NCBI GenBank assembly: GCA_028564675.1
Contig: JAOVVO010000219.1
Span: 1 to 64,000, forward strand
Origin: Onchocerca lupi
Lineage: Eukaryota; Nematoda; Chromadorea; Rhabditida; Onchocercidae
DNA length: 64,000 bases
Direction: 5' to 3'
Shown here: positions 23,161-36,129 of the stretch, one piece after another
Numbering within the stretch: the stretch's first letter is position 1
Layout: every line of letters starts with the position of its first letter
Made by a program: the position numbers and the translations under genes
The notes under the pieces: model-generated
Databases searched by the model: none
Told to the model about the DNA's origin: nothing
The model's input: only the letters and a program-made list of their open reading frames with translations

Positions 23161-23835
23161 TTAAAAAAGCAGCGCTTTCATCCACGACATTGACATGGGC
23201 AATAGCAATAATGGTATCTGAAATAAAATTTATTGTTTTGTTGTATTAATTAATTTATTATTCTTATTTGTCCTTTTTTCTTTAATTATCAATCTTTCTT
23301 TCTTCTTTTTCATGGTTACCATTGCTATCATTTTTAATTCTTATTATAGATATGCAATATCACATATCAAATAATAGTTTAATGCTGTAATATCTTTAAA
23401 TTTTTCTTTTAGCTTCTAAAGTTTTAGAAAAACAATAATTGGATTGTTGATGAAATTTATTGAAATAATTCTTCTTTTGTCTTTTTTTTTGATTTTTTTT
23501 TTTTTTTTTTTTGGAAATAAAATTTTAAGATTGGAAAAATATATAAAAAATAAACTAACATGCAACCAACAATTCCTGAACATTTCTTTTCGTCCTGTTT
23601 GTCCTTTACAACAGACAACTAGTACATTAGGACTTCCACCACCACCACCACCACCACCACCACCACAGCAACAGCATTTACAGTCAGCACATCGTTTAAA
23701 CCGATGATTTCTAAGTAAGACTTGATTCTTGACAGTATTTAAGGAATTATTACTTCCCATTGAAGTATCGATGTCAGCTATCATTATCGGTAGCACCAAT
23801 AACAACAGCAATATAATCCACTTCAAGCTCTTCAT
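23161..23835 (-). CDS. Secreted Cys/Gly prepropeptide B with polyglycine (novel family)
   Basis: Two exons: 23835-23560 (92 codons) and 23217-23161 (18 codons plus TAA), joined in phase 0 over a 342-base intron with donor CAT-GTTAGT and acceptor TTTCAG. The 110-residue product has a signal peptide starting MKSLKWIILLLLLVLPIMIA, a Ser/Asn-rich propeptide, an R-F-K-R site at 45-48, and a core with nine Cys (49, 52, 54-57, 75, 76, 89) split by ten consecutive Gly (58-67). The tail is IPLLLLPMSMSWMKALLF. The start follows TTTCAG by two bases (GATG). Paralogue of A and C. The glycine run is encoded by mixed GGN codons, a trinucleotide-like repeat. Longer reading past CAT-GTTAGT into Lys-rich sequence is intronic read-through. 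Confidence 0.7.
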
Positions 23836-23999
23836 CCTGAAACATTCATGAAGCTTTCCTGAATCGTAATGTTGCGAAATTTTTCTAATCGATTACTTAG
23901 GTAGATAAAAGGTTCAGAAATGTTATCGTAAGAAATAATAAATCGCTATTATTACCAGTACCAGTCATGCATTCGAATCCATGAGAATGATATTATGGG

Positions 24000-25099
24000 A
24001 ATAATATCTAATTCATTTTGAAACATTTTTATCAATTAAGAATAATTTAAATCGCTTGAAAAAGTGAATTAGGTCTCATTTTTTTAAACTGGAATTATTA
24101 AGCATCTTAAATTTCTATGCACATATTATGGAAAGAATAATAAATATTTAGTCATGAACTATACCCAAAATGCAACGTATTAGCGCATTTTATGCATCGA
24201 TATTTCTGATCACGATATATTGAACATGTTGATTTGAAAATTTTCTTTAGCAAATTGATCATTTTTAAAATTCGAAATTCAAGTTTATAGACATTGGCAA
24301 AAGATATCAATGATTTATAAATGCTGAAGACATTTCTATCTAATCTCTTAATTAGATTTAATGAGGTAAAAATGAAAAGCATTGCAGCAGATTATTCTAC
24401 ACTTCTGGCATACAACAAAGTGATTTTATTCCGATTTTTCAATACTTTAAAGAAAAATTTATTTCAAAAAACTAAAGTGTAAGAATTCCACAGAAACTTT
24501 TCAACAAGTAAAAGTTGCATGTAAAACAACCAAATTGTTATACCGAAAACTTGCAGATATTTAGAATTGTCGGTTCAATCATCAACAATATTCACTATGT
24601 TAAATGTATCATTGGCTAGATGAAAATTCAAACAAAATTTTGAAAATTAAAGCATTTTCAAATAAAAATACAACAGAAGGTTTTATATGAATGAGATCAA
24701 TATAAAACATTGCGTCAATTTCATAAGACTAATTTTCTCAGAAATTTTTTCGTCAAACTTGATATGAGCAAATTATTAAATGAGTTGACATGAACTGAGC
24801 AGAATGAGCATCAACCAGCCTTATGAATAATTTTCCAATCTGACTACTTTAAATATTAAGTTTTTACTTTAACTTTCCACTAAAAATGCTGCGTTGGAAC
24901 CTGTCTTGTTCCGATACAGTTATGGATGGGCTTTGCGAAATGTTCGTATCACTGTTTGGTTTTATATTTCGCAATAAGTTTCCGTCAAAAGGTATATTTT
25001 CTTCAATTAGTGTTTTAAGTGATGTTCAATTTCTTCATTGATTTAGTAAATTAATTACGAGAAAGTAAAGAATAAACGAAATGAGGATAGGAAATACAA

Positions 25100-25141
<42 letters not shown>

Positions 25142-27130
25142 GAATGAATCAGATGTCAATGATTTAAACTTGATAATGAAGGAATTTCCCACAAAACTGT
25201 CAGATGCTTGACACTAGATGAATTTTTTTAATGTTTTGGTGCCACAATTTTAAAGTTACACTTTATTTTTCAAAAAATAAAGAAAGAGAAATAACCCATT
25301 TTCTCCTAAATTCAAACGTAAGAAGAAAATGCGGTAGTTGAAAATGGTTGGCAAAATTGGTAACATCAAAAATTATCGAAATTTTTTCAACTTTAGTAAA
25401 TATTGTATGAAATTTAAAATTTCCTTTTTTTGAACTGAAATATTTTGAATTCGCTTCTTACATTTATGCCTACATTATTTATATAATACCTAAAACGTTC
25501 AACAAATAAATCATGTATCATTAAATTATTTGGATAATCTATACTCAGAAAATAAAAATCAGTTATTCAATCATCAATTGATTACCAAAGACTTTGAATT
25601 ATGAATACATATATAAATTGAAATCAGCAGAAAAGACAGTATTAATTAATAAAAAACTATTAATCGAACTATTAATCAATTTTTCAAGCAACGTACAAAT
25701 ACCCTTAAAATCTGCAGAAATATCATATTCTGAACATTTCGGCTTTATCAGTCAAAATTTCCTTCATTGCATTATCATATACTACTTATATGAATGGAAT
25801 TTTTCCTAAAAATTGCTTCTGTCGCAATAAAGTTTTATTTCTTTATAATTTATTTATTTATTTTTTGAACAAAAAAATTTGTTGCTTCTCTGATTTTATT
25901 TCATTTTCGTCTATGTTAATAGATATTTTTGTTCTTTTATATTATTAGCACGCATTATATATTTTTTATTCATTATTGTTTGAGGCATAATGTTCAAATA
26001 ATTTAAGTGATAAAAAGAGATGCGACTATTTTATGAATGATGTGATTAATTAAAAAATGCGATTATTTCTGCTTAAATAATGATTGCTAAAAATGCAATA
26101 ATTTTATGAATGATGTAGAATTAATAAAAGATTGCTTGACAATTCAGTAATACAAATGATTTTAAATGAATGATTTCAATATTAATGTAAAAAAGGCAAA
26201 AATTTAAGACACGATAATTAGAGACAAAGAGATTTTTTTTTATAAATTATATGTAGCAAAAACATATTACATAATGCACTAATATACATCAATTACGATA
26301 TTTACATGTTATACAGTACAGCATTTATGATATGGAGTACGGTATTGACATGTTTATAGTGCAGCATTCATGGTGAAGAGTATGATACGATATTGACATG
26401 CTATATAATATTGTATTCAAATTATTGTATGCAATCAATGCTTTGAAATTGAAGATAATTATATAATAAAGGCAGTGAACTTATAAAATTTCTTTTAAAA
26501 TCACTTTTAAAACCTGAATGATGATTTGGAAAAAATCATATTACTTTAAAAGTTTAAAAGGATCATAAAATAATGTCTCATTGATTGATTGTACTGATCA
26601 TAATCAATTAGTGTTGTAATATTCTTGAAAAAGGCCTCCACTGAACGACAATTCTCCTTTATAGTTTGAAGGATCTAAAACAATATTTACAGCTCCCTTA
26701 TCTGATTGATCATTTATTTTGCAATAATAATGGAAGGCTTGATCAATTTAATTGTACAAATAACAAGACGATTTTATAAACAAAAAAAAAATTTTTTGGA
26801 TTTTTGCAATTTGAAGGGATGGAAAGCTGTTTAGAATTTTATTACAATGATATAGTTGGCTATTTTTGATTACCGTAGATAATTTAATTAAATCGAACAA
26901 AGTGATTACTGATGTTAATACTGTGTAATTAATTCTTTGAAAACTTTTCACTTTTTTATTGTTTTTAATTTTTGTTGTTTAAAGATATTTTTGACAAAGA
27001 TACTTAATTACAATTGCGGTGGTTCCTTTTTCCTATCACTGTCAGCAAGTTAAACGATGAGAGTAGTTGAAGACGATAAACTTATCATATTAATGGCAGC
27101 TGTGAAAGAATAAAAATTCGACAAATGACA
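24000..27130. other. Non-coding part of segment copy 2
   Basis: Collinear with copy 1 (9450-12600) and copy 3 (36130-39180). No conserved frames. A T run of about 40 bases lies at 25101-25140. Short open frames at 24152-24382, 25594-25809 and 26748-26951 are interrupted in the other copies. Confidence 0.5.
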
Positions 27131-27239
27131 TGTCATCAAATAGAAAGATATAATCAAACTTTAATACCAATTTTTTTACCTTTCTGATCATCTTTTCTAC
27201 AAGAAATCTTTATTTACTATTTATATTGAATAATTTTTA

Positions 27240-27610
27240 AATCGCTTTTAGAATGTTGAACAAACATTCCGTTCAAAATTTAACCGTATAGAAAAGTTTG
27301 AATTCGACGCAAATTTACTTCATTGCGTAGGATGTTTCTGACTTCATATGAAATTTGAAATTTGTAATGTTTCAATCTATATATAATCACTAGTAATAAA
27401 GTTATTTAACATAATCTGTATAAATAAAAATGTAAATGCTACCTGTGCTTTCTCACGTATTGCCGGAAATTCTCCATCGATTGCTTTCAAATTTTAGTGC
27501 AACCTTGAATTCAAATAGGCCGGTGTTTTTATATAAACATACTCACTTTTTTTACGTATCACGTCTGTGACAACCAAAAGTAAATGAGAGGTTCTTCTCT
27601 CCTTTTTTTC
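27240..27610. mobile_element. Helitron-like 3' region fragment
   Basis: The order GTATAAATAAAAATGTAAATG, CTCCATCGATTGCTTTCAAA and TTGAATTCAAATAGGCCGGT then GTTTTTATATAAACATACTC resembles the non-coding part of the Helitron at 17335-17530 in the same order. A related piece in the other orientation lies at about 18660-18700. There is no coding sequence and no clear CTRR end here. It is probably debris of a related element at the breakpoint of copy 2. Confidence 0.35.
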
Positions 27611-27724
27611 TCGAGTAAAACATAAGGTTAGAACAAGACGTATACAACTAATATAAACGTGAATAAATGACTTGGGTAGAATAAGGTTAGAATTAAAAGA
27701 AAAAAAAAGCTACTGTTTACCAAA

Positions 27725-28290
27725 TGTTCCAACATTTATCAACAATTATTGTTATTATTTATTATTATTCACTATTATTTATTAATTTGTTCCCAAGTCA
27801 TTCCTTTATAACCCTTAACTACTACGGTCAATGCCGATCATCCTTGCGCGCCAATAAGGGCGCATCATCATCACGCGCTAATAAAGGCACCCTTTTCTCT
27901 CATTTTTGCATAGAGATGTCAACGGGAGTGGTTTAATGCTCCGACTCGGGTTTTTTTTTTTCTTTTATATCATTTTCTCCCTTTTTGCATAGATAAATTT
28001 ATCACTAGATTTGTTTTATTGATATTACTGATTTGTAATTGTTGAATAATAAATAATAATAAACTATGGAAAGTAATAAATGATAATAAATGATGGTAAA
28101 TAGTAATAAATAATAGCGAATAATAATAAATAATAAATAATGATTAATAATGATTAATAATTAATAAATAATAAAAAATAATAATAAATAATGAAAAATA
28201 ATAATAAATATTAATAAATAATTGGTCATTCCTTTGTAACCGTTAACTAGGTCAGTGTCGAACACCGCTCTAACAAAGACGCATCATCAC
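27725..28290 (-). repeat. Dispersed repeat R2, copy b (inverted relative to copy a)
   Basis: The reverse complement of 18775-19140: it has the same GCGCATCATCATCACGCGCT core, then CACCCTTTTCTCTCATTTTT, a GACTCGGG-poly(T) block, AAATTTATCACTAGATTTG and long (AATAAT)n arms. A second partial core follows at 28229-28275 (GGTCATTCCTTTGTAACCGT). The unit is therefore partly duplicated here. No open frame. Confidence 0.6.
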
Positions 28291-28299
28291 CGTACGCTC

Positions 28300-29010
28300 C
28301 GCGTGGCCGGGTCCAGCCAGTACTACATAAAATTATCTACATGAGATGATATCATCCGCTAGGAGCTCCTAAAAATTTCAAAAATTTCTGTTGCGTTTTT
28401 AAAAACAACTGCGAGAAATCTATAGAAATTCCAAACAATATGATAACTGCAAATATCGAAATATAGGAGAAAATCAGCCCAGAAATTTTCAGGGTTTAAA
28501 TTAATATATGCAATTCCAAATACTTATATTCTTAAAATTTAAATGAACATAATTATATTTTGAAATTTCAAATGCTTTGAAAAATTTTCAAATCATATAT
28601 CTAAATTAAATTTATTTTGTTCGGTTTAAATTTAAACGTGACAACCAAATTATAATTAAAGTTGCAAAATGAGAAGAAAAATTGTATTATTTGACTTCTG
28701 ATTACAATTTCTACATTCTCTTCTATCTTCTGAAATTTATTTTCGAAAAAATTTTTCAGTCATGAAATGAGATGTAATTTTCACAGCGTCATAATTTGAA
28801 TAGCCAGTAATCTCATGTACATTAAGAATTATCGTGATGGCTGGGAAAGGCTGTTTGGTTAAATTTTTCAAAGGGATGATATGTGATATGAGGGGTTTAT
28901 AGGACATAGGCAGTGATATGTGATGTGGAAACCAAATCAAAATTATGACGTACGACGTGTTGGCTGCGTTGTTGATGTTTTTCTTATTTCTCGAAGTGAT
29001 GAGAATATTA
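28300..29010. other. Upstream region of the exostosin gene
   Basis: Apparently unique DNA between the R2 debris and the exostosin start. The minus-strand frame at 28737-28940 shows no coding character. TTTTTCAG at 29011-29018 and TTTCCAG at 29050-29056 are two candidate acceptors for spliced-leader or 5' UTR splicing to the first exostosin exon. No core promoter could be defined. Confidence 0.4.
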
Positions 29011-29127
29011 TTTTTCAGACTACTTTTATTTTGATGATAGAAATGTGGATTTCCAGCTCTTTGCTTGGATCGAAGATTACTTGATGGTTTGACTGATCTT
29101 CAAAAAGAATATGTGGTGTCAAAAAAG

Positions 29128-32100
29128 ATGAAAACTGTTGAGCGTTATTCATTGTTGGGATTTTTTTTATTCATTTTGGGATTGCTTGTGAGCTATCGAC
29201 GTTATCTTAAATTAGCATCGGAACTACCCGCAGTGTCATCTTATATCACTGAAATGGAGCTGTTGAGTAGTCAAACGCTATATCGTGTCGAAGAATGGCC
29301 TATCAAGTAATGTTCAGTAATTTTAATGAATAAAATGATTAAGTATAACAATTCAACGATTTTAGTATATCTAGTTATTTCTTATCAATTTCCTTTGCTA
29401 GATTTAATGATAGATTAATCACTGTTTATTTATTACTTTATTTACTAAGTAATTAATGATAGACGTGATAAGAGGATAAATGAATCTAAGAAAGAGCTTT
29501 GGATTTGTTATACATTCTTCGATATGCATGCTTGGTTAGATTTTAAACCAGAATTTTGTATAATTTTTTCGAATTAATCATACTTTTAACTTTGCACCTT
29601 TTTATGCTCCTAATCAAATTATCTGAGAGCTACAAACTTAATTAATTAGGAGAAATTATTCAGCAAGAGTTAAAAATTGTGTCGTAATTATATAACTTTT
29701 TTTATGGTTAGATTTTTAAATATAGAAATGGTTGGAAAAGGAAGAGATTGTTTTTTCTAGTTAAATAATTTCTCTTAATTATTCATGGCTTTACAACCTT
29801 TAAAAAATAATGTGGTAGATATTCCTCATTAACTATTTCTCCGAATTATACATGGCTTCACAGCCTTAAAAAAAAACGATGCAATTGATATTCATCGTTA
29901 ATTAAGTTTGTGATCACTTAGATAGGATTGACTAAGAAATATGCACTTAGTAAAAGTATGATTTAGTTTGAAAGAAATGCATGAGATTCTAATCAAAAAT
30001 GATCCCAACATAGCGACTTATGCGCATTATTGATAAGGAAAACCTTCATTAAACCCATTTTTCTTTTTTCTTTTTTTCTGAAGGATTTCTGAATGTACGA
30101 TGTCGCAATGTTTCGATTTATCACGGTGTTTAGCTCACGATGCATTTCGTGTGTATGTTTATCCATCAGATAATAGCTCGATGATGTCCATCGTTTACAG
30201 TAATATATTGAAAGTCAGTTCTTAACGTGATAATTCATGTTTTTTTATATATTAGTGTAAATTCTGCTGAAAACTCGAAATAGATCAGTGGTTTATTTTT
30301 TTCGAAATGAATTTAGTTGATTGAAATAAATGAGAAAAAACAGGGATTGATTTCTGAACCTTCAGACAGCAAGTTTATTGAAGGGGTCATAGCATAATTA
30401 GAATAAAGAGTCAAGTGTTGATCATCAGAGATTAGATGATCAAACCTATGCAATAGTTGACTCCTAGATTTTCTTCCTGTGATTCTGGCCCTGTCCGATG
30501 TGCATCTCTTTTTTGATGACAATTTTTGAAATTTTTTAATCAAACAGATTTGTTTCTGATGAAATTCTAAAACCTAATTTCTTTCAATTATTCTTAACTA
30601 CCATCACTTCACACAAATAAAGTATTATCCGATTCTTTTTATTTTCCATATTCAAACATCTAATTGTTGCTTACTGATTTAGTAAGGATTATTTTCGAGA
30701 ATTTTTAAGGTTATCCGAGAAAGTATATATTATACCGATGATCCTCAAAAGGCTTGCTTGTTTGTTTTAAGTATCGATACTGTGGATCGGGATAGAAGAA
30801 GGTATTGGATATTCATTTGTTCATGATTATCATCTCTTCTCATTTGTTAATTTCTCATATTAACTATGTCGGTTCTAAATTCAAATTAATACCAGTTTTT
30901 CTTCACATGCATGATCTTATATTTGTAGCGAGAATTATGTAAAGCATGTCAATGAATTAATTGAAAATTTGCCGACTGAAATTTGGAACCATGGCCGCAA
31001 TCATATTATATTCAATCTTTATCATGGCACATATCCAGATTATTCAGATCATGATCTTGGTTTTGATGCAGGCTATGCTCTTACTGCCCGTGCTAGTGCA
31101 AACACTCGAGTTATTTTTTCATAAGTGTTTTTTTCATTGGTCATTTTATTATTATTTTTTTTCTATTTTTTGTAAGAGATTGCTTCGTCCCTTTTGTAAC
31201 ATGTTTTCTCAAACTATAACGTTTTCAGATATTCAGAGAGAATTTTGATTTATCCTTTCCACTATTCCATAAAGAACATCCGTTAAGAACGACTACGAAG
31301 GTTCATTTCGAATTCATGAATGAAATTGTTCAATTTTCATAGCGAATTTATCAGTTTCATTGCTTCTGTTTTACTAGTTCCTGCACACGAACATATGGCT
31401 TCTGAATGATATATTGGAAATTAAATTATAGAAGTGGCATACTAAATCATGAAATTAAATTAATTTATGGAACCGTTGATATATTATTCTTCTTGATTGT
31501 TGAAATCTTTGATACAAGAAAGATAAAACTGTTTTTAGGATGGAATGAGAAATGAGGAATGGTAATCAAATTAACAATTTCAGGCAGAATGGTCATTAAA
31601 AATAAAAGATAAGTATTTAGTAACTTTCAAAGGTAAACGATACGTTTATGGGATTGGTTCGGAAACGCGTGATTCTCTTTATCATCTTCATAATGGACAA
31701 TCAGTAGTAATGGTTACCACATGTAAGCACAATACAGATTGGAAAAAATATGAGGACGAACGTTGCGAAGAGGATAATGTTGAATATGATCGGTGAGGAT
31801 AAGTTCATAAATTGTGCACTAGTTTAATTTGAATAAATAATTATACTTTTCATTTGTAAATTTGAATAATGTCGCGGGAGAGCAGAAAACTAAAAAGCTG
31901 TAATAACTCAATGCAAACTCGTTTTTCTCACAAAATTTGGACATTTATCGTAATGTTTTTATTGATGGTATCATAACTTATTTACAATTATGTTCGACCT
32001 CCAAAAAAATGGTTTAAGAACTCAATGATCAGATTATTTTCAATTTGATTAGATTATTGGTATCAGATTATTTTGAATATTGATCAGATCGACTTTTAAT

Positions 32101-34922
32101 TAGAAAAGTTGGAAAATCTTGTCATATTGGAATTGAGCCGTAAACTTATGTTTGTGAATAAACAAGTCAAAAGTTTTTAACAACAAAAGAGTTGGGTTTA
32201 GTCACATAGTGATAAGATTTATTATGAGTTTTATATATCTGTAAAAGTTCTAGCCCAATAAGAATTATATTTTTTCTTTTGTTTCTTCCAGTTGGGACTA
32301 TGAAATAATCATGTCTAATTCAACATTTTGTCTTACACCACGCGGACGACGGCTTGGCTCATTTCGTTTTCTGGAAGCACTTCGATTGGGTTGCATTCCA
32401 GTTGTTTTATCCGATGACTGGGAATTACCTTTTTCGGAAGTGATTGATTGGCGTCAAGCAGTGATAATCGGTCATGAAGATACTGTTCTTACGGTCGGTT
32501 TTAGTCATATACAGCTGCTGCAATTCATGGATTATGTGACTCTAAGAATCTATGATTTGGAAAATCATATTTCTATTTATTCTACAGATTAATTTAGCGA
32601 TTTTCTTTTAATATAATAATTTAGTTTGAGTTTGCTTAATACACCTCACATATTCTAGATGCAATCATATGATTTTTTATGCGAGTGTATCCTTTAAAAA
32701 AAAAAAGAAAAATCAAGATGGTTCGTTTAAGCCAAGCAAGCAGAAATCTTTTAAAAATCAGTGGAGCCTTTTTTTTCTTGAATTTAATTTTTTTGCAGAT
32801 TTCGGATGTCTTGAGTGCCATTCCAGTCGATCGTATATTATTTATGAAGCAACAGTCACGGGGTTTATATCAGCGATATTTTAGTAGTGTGGAAAAAATT
32901 GCTCTCACTTCATTACAGGTAGAAATTTCTGATATATAAGCACCTTTTTCGTTCTTGGTTGTATTGTTAAAATAAGTTTGTTTATTTTTATTTACAGATT
33001 ATTGAAGAACGTATCAGAAAACAACGGGGAGAGGAGCCAAGAAATTGGAATCGTTTGTTCTTACCTGCTGAAAATTTTCATGTAGCAACATCATCAAGTG
33101 AAAATGGCTATACAGTCCTTTTAAAAGCTTCTTCAAAAGTATCCGGAAGATTGAATCGGATTGTAAATTTACTCTCTGATATTCATGAAGTACAAAAGGT
33201 GAAGTACTTGAATATTTCAATTATATTTCAGTCGAGGATTTTGTTTAAGGAAAAAATTTTAGCATTGTTTCATATATGATATTTTCATGTTTAATATTTA
33301 GGAGGATAAATTAGAAATGCAATAGATAACCTTTAAAGGAGAGTTTGCATTTTTTTTCAATAAAAATAAAATTTTTGAATAAGCATTTTTCTGGATAAAA
33401 ATTATTTGCTGACTTTTTAGATTATTATACTTTGGCCAAAAAATCGTCAAATGGCAACAAATTTTGACAAATTTAGCTCAAAAATATTTCTGCAACCGAG
33501 TGATTTTGACGTAAGTTTGTTACTTCTAACATAATTTCAGCATAAAATTATTGCCTTTCTTTGTGGTAAGACTCACTCTGTTTACATCGGTATAAACCTC
33601 ATAGAAATATAGGAATAGTTTATTGCTTGTTCATCTTTCATTAGTTTCAGATGCATGTTGATATTTTAAGTCAAACTCAAATATTACAAACTGAGCTTTT
33701 GGGCAAATTCGTATTATTTCTGGATGAGCGTGTGCCTGTAACAAGTGATGATATCCATTTTTTAGTGGATGTAGCAAGTACAGAACCTTATCGTCTTTAC
33801 GGGTTTTATGCCGCTGATGTAAAGGTTTCTTTTTTTTTTAAATTCCATATAAAAATTTTTGTGAGACTAATGTTAATTAACTATGGTTTTATCGTATTAC
33901 TGGCTCTAATATATGTTTTTTATTAAATTCGAGGAAAAATGCGAGGAAGATAGATAAGGGATGAGAAAAAGGAACATAGATTTAGTCTTTGTATTCATCA
34001 CTTTAGTGCGGAAGTTTATGACATTTTATATTCGTTTCTTATTGTCATATGAGTTGCTGTTATTCATTCTATCTTTTTTCAAGATGCAAAGAGGAGCACA
34101 AACAATTGAACTTCAGCCGAGCAGTCGATATTCATTGATTCTATTCCATCTTGCTTTAATAAAAAGGTAAACTACATGTTATGCAAAAAGAAAAAGATAT
34201 TTTGTATTACATAAGAATAAGCTTCATGGTTATCACGGTGAATGTTATTAAATAATGTGAAAGAAAGGTCTAGCCTTTTTTTTTTTTTTAAGAGAATACC
34301 TGATGCTTTTTGAGCAATGGCTTCCAACACTTGCCAGGAAAATAGCTTCGAAATTATCGCATTGCTTGACTTTATTAATGAATATGATGATAGTGGAATT
34401 AACCGGACAATCTCCAGTGTTAATCGGTAATAGGATTCATGACAAATGGATGTTAACCAGAAATTATTCTGGATGCTTAAATAAGGTTTATTTTCTGGAG
34501 TTTTATTTCAGATTTTTCTGCTCTCTTATTTCCTTCTTTATTACAATCTTTAAGTGATTAAGAATAACAAAGTGCACAGAATTTAGATCTTGATATCTCC
34601 AGAAATTGATCTGTATATTTTTCTTTCCAAAAAAATTCGTTGCAATTGAATTTACAAAACCAGTGATGTTTTAATTAGCAAATTCAACGCCTTATTTCTT
34701 CGCAGAATCTTGCACTGTATTGCTTATATTAATAATGTCAATAGCAAAACTTCATTAAATTTATTGAGTATGTTTAATTTGTAGCTGGTTGCTGATGTTT
34801 GGCCATCAGGTGCATCGTTAATCAGTAGTCAGGCGAAAATAAATCCGCTTCTGTATAAAGACAACATTGCAGTATTTCGAAAGAAATATACGGGTATGGA
34901 AGTGCAACACTTTAAAGCATGA
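29128..34922 (+). CDS. rib-1: Exostosin-1, heparan sulfate polymerase subunit (EXT1/RIB-1)
   Basis: Golgi/ER type II glycosyltransferase of heparan sulfate elongation. Fourteen exons, all in phase: 29128-29306, 30084-30213, 30710-30801, 30929-31109, 31229-31300, 31584-31792, 32292-32493, 32799-32918, 32998-33198, 33421-33510, 33651-33824, 34084-34166, 34293-34485, 34785-34922; 687 residues (human EXT1 746). A signal anchor covers about residues 8-27. Family matches in the GT47 part: ECTMSQCFDLSRC, FRVYVYP, NHIIFNLYHGTYPDY, FKGKRYVYGIGSETR, TFCLTPRGRRLGSFRFLEAL, WELPFSEVIDW, YFSSVEKIALTSL. From exon 9 a GT64-like part follows and ends LLYKDNIAVFRKKY as in EXT1. Its metal motif reads L-D-E-R-V instead of L-D-E-D-T, and the usual C-E-D-I-L-M-N reads C-L-T-L-L-M-N, so GlcNAc-transferase activity is probably lost. 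C. elegans RIB-1 lacks this domain altogether. Exons 2-3 and 12-14 have dead copies at 5.2 and 19.5 kb. Two donors are weak (GTCGGT after exon 7, GTTATT after exon 4). Confidence 0.9.
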
Positions 34923-35739
34923 CATCATTTAAATATGAATTTGTTTTTCAGTTTATAAACTTGTTTTTATTTATTTGCAATAGCTCTGTAGAATTAAGTA
35001 AAATTAAAAGTAAAATTCGAATGCAAAGTACGAAAATCTATTACTGCAATAATATGAGGAATTAAAGAAAGACAAACAGTTTGTTTCGAAAGATATATTC
35101 TTTATTGGAATAGACTGATCCAAAACTTTGAAAAATGCATTATATTAAAGTCATGCCTTACATTTATGTCGGGACACCTTCACGTCATTCTCTCTTGCCT
35201 GCCGAATTGTATGTAAGTATTTGTGATCTTATACATCTTTTTATATACAGTTATTCTTATTATGTGTAGAAAAACTTTTAAATAAAAAATATTTGTGTTG
35301 ATTCATGAATATTGCGAAAAGCATTTCAAAAACTTTGATTCTGTTTATTCGCTTAATGCGAGAAATATGTCATTTAATAACGCTACTTTCGTGATTGCAG
35401 CAGCGTGTGTTTTTTGTACACCTATCCGGTTATAATTTCGATATTTCTGGTACTTACGAAAATCCATTCATCAATTGTTATCGCTATAATTCTTTTGTAA
35501 GCAAAAAATGGAATCATATTTTAAAATAACGCTCCAAGTTTATTTTCTCATTATTTTATTTTTATCATAACTTTCTCTTATGCCATCAGTGATAATTTTC
35601 TTTACTCATTTTTAATGTTCAAATTACATATGAGGATGGAACTTTCTTTTTGTTTCGTTTTTTAAGTATACACCAAACGTATCGAAAATCAGTGTTGTTT
35701 TAATTCATCACAGAGATTTATATAAAGTAATCTATTCAC

Positions 35740-35769
35740 CAAATAACTATATATATATATAGTTATTTG
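35740..35769. repeat. Perfect 30-base AT palindrome
   Basis: CAAATAACTATATAT followed by its exact reverse complement, homologous to the 32-base palindrome at 21975-22006 but two bases shorter in the (TA) core. Confidence 0.8.
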
Positions 35770-36129
35770 ATAAATATTCAAAGATTAGAAGAAAGAAAAA
35801 AACATACTCTAATATACAGTAATATGGTACAGAGAATATGGTTTTTCACGCCTTTTTCAACAGGATTTTTCAAATTAATACACATAAAATTCATTATAAC
35901 AAGCTTGATTGGTGTTTATGTAGATAATTGTAATAGAAAAACCGAATACTAAGAAGCTTTTTCTATCCTATTTTTATTAGCAAAGATTTTGCTCTCTACA
36001 ATCAATATGACTGTAATATTTCGCCTGATCATAGCATAACTTTATGACGTTACCTTGATATTTGTTCAAGTCAATAGTTTACATCGTCTGACGTTTTTAA
36101 AAAAAAAAAAAAAAAAAAGAAAAACATTT

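Larger units (their letters stand above)
19541..27130 (+). repeat. Large duplicated segment, copy 2
   Basis: This segment is collinear with exostosin exon 12 through the downstream region (34084-38900 and on) and, after 21100, with copy 1. It contains dead exostosin exons 12-14, an insertion with a minisatellite (about 20075-20650), a perfect AT palindrome at 21975-22006 and peptide gene B. It ends at about 27130, where copy 1 and copy 3 continue, and is replaced by Helitron-like and R2 debris. Confidence 0.75.

Noticed and set aside
23444..23707. Plus-strand ORF with proline run opposite peptide B
   Set aside because: The proline codons are the complement of the glycine run of peptide B on the minus strand; there is no start context, signal or conserved counterpart.
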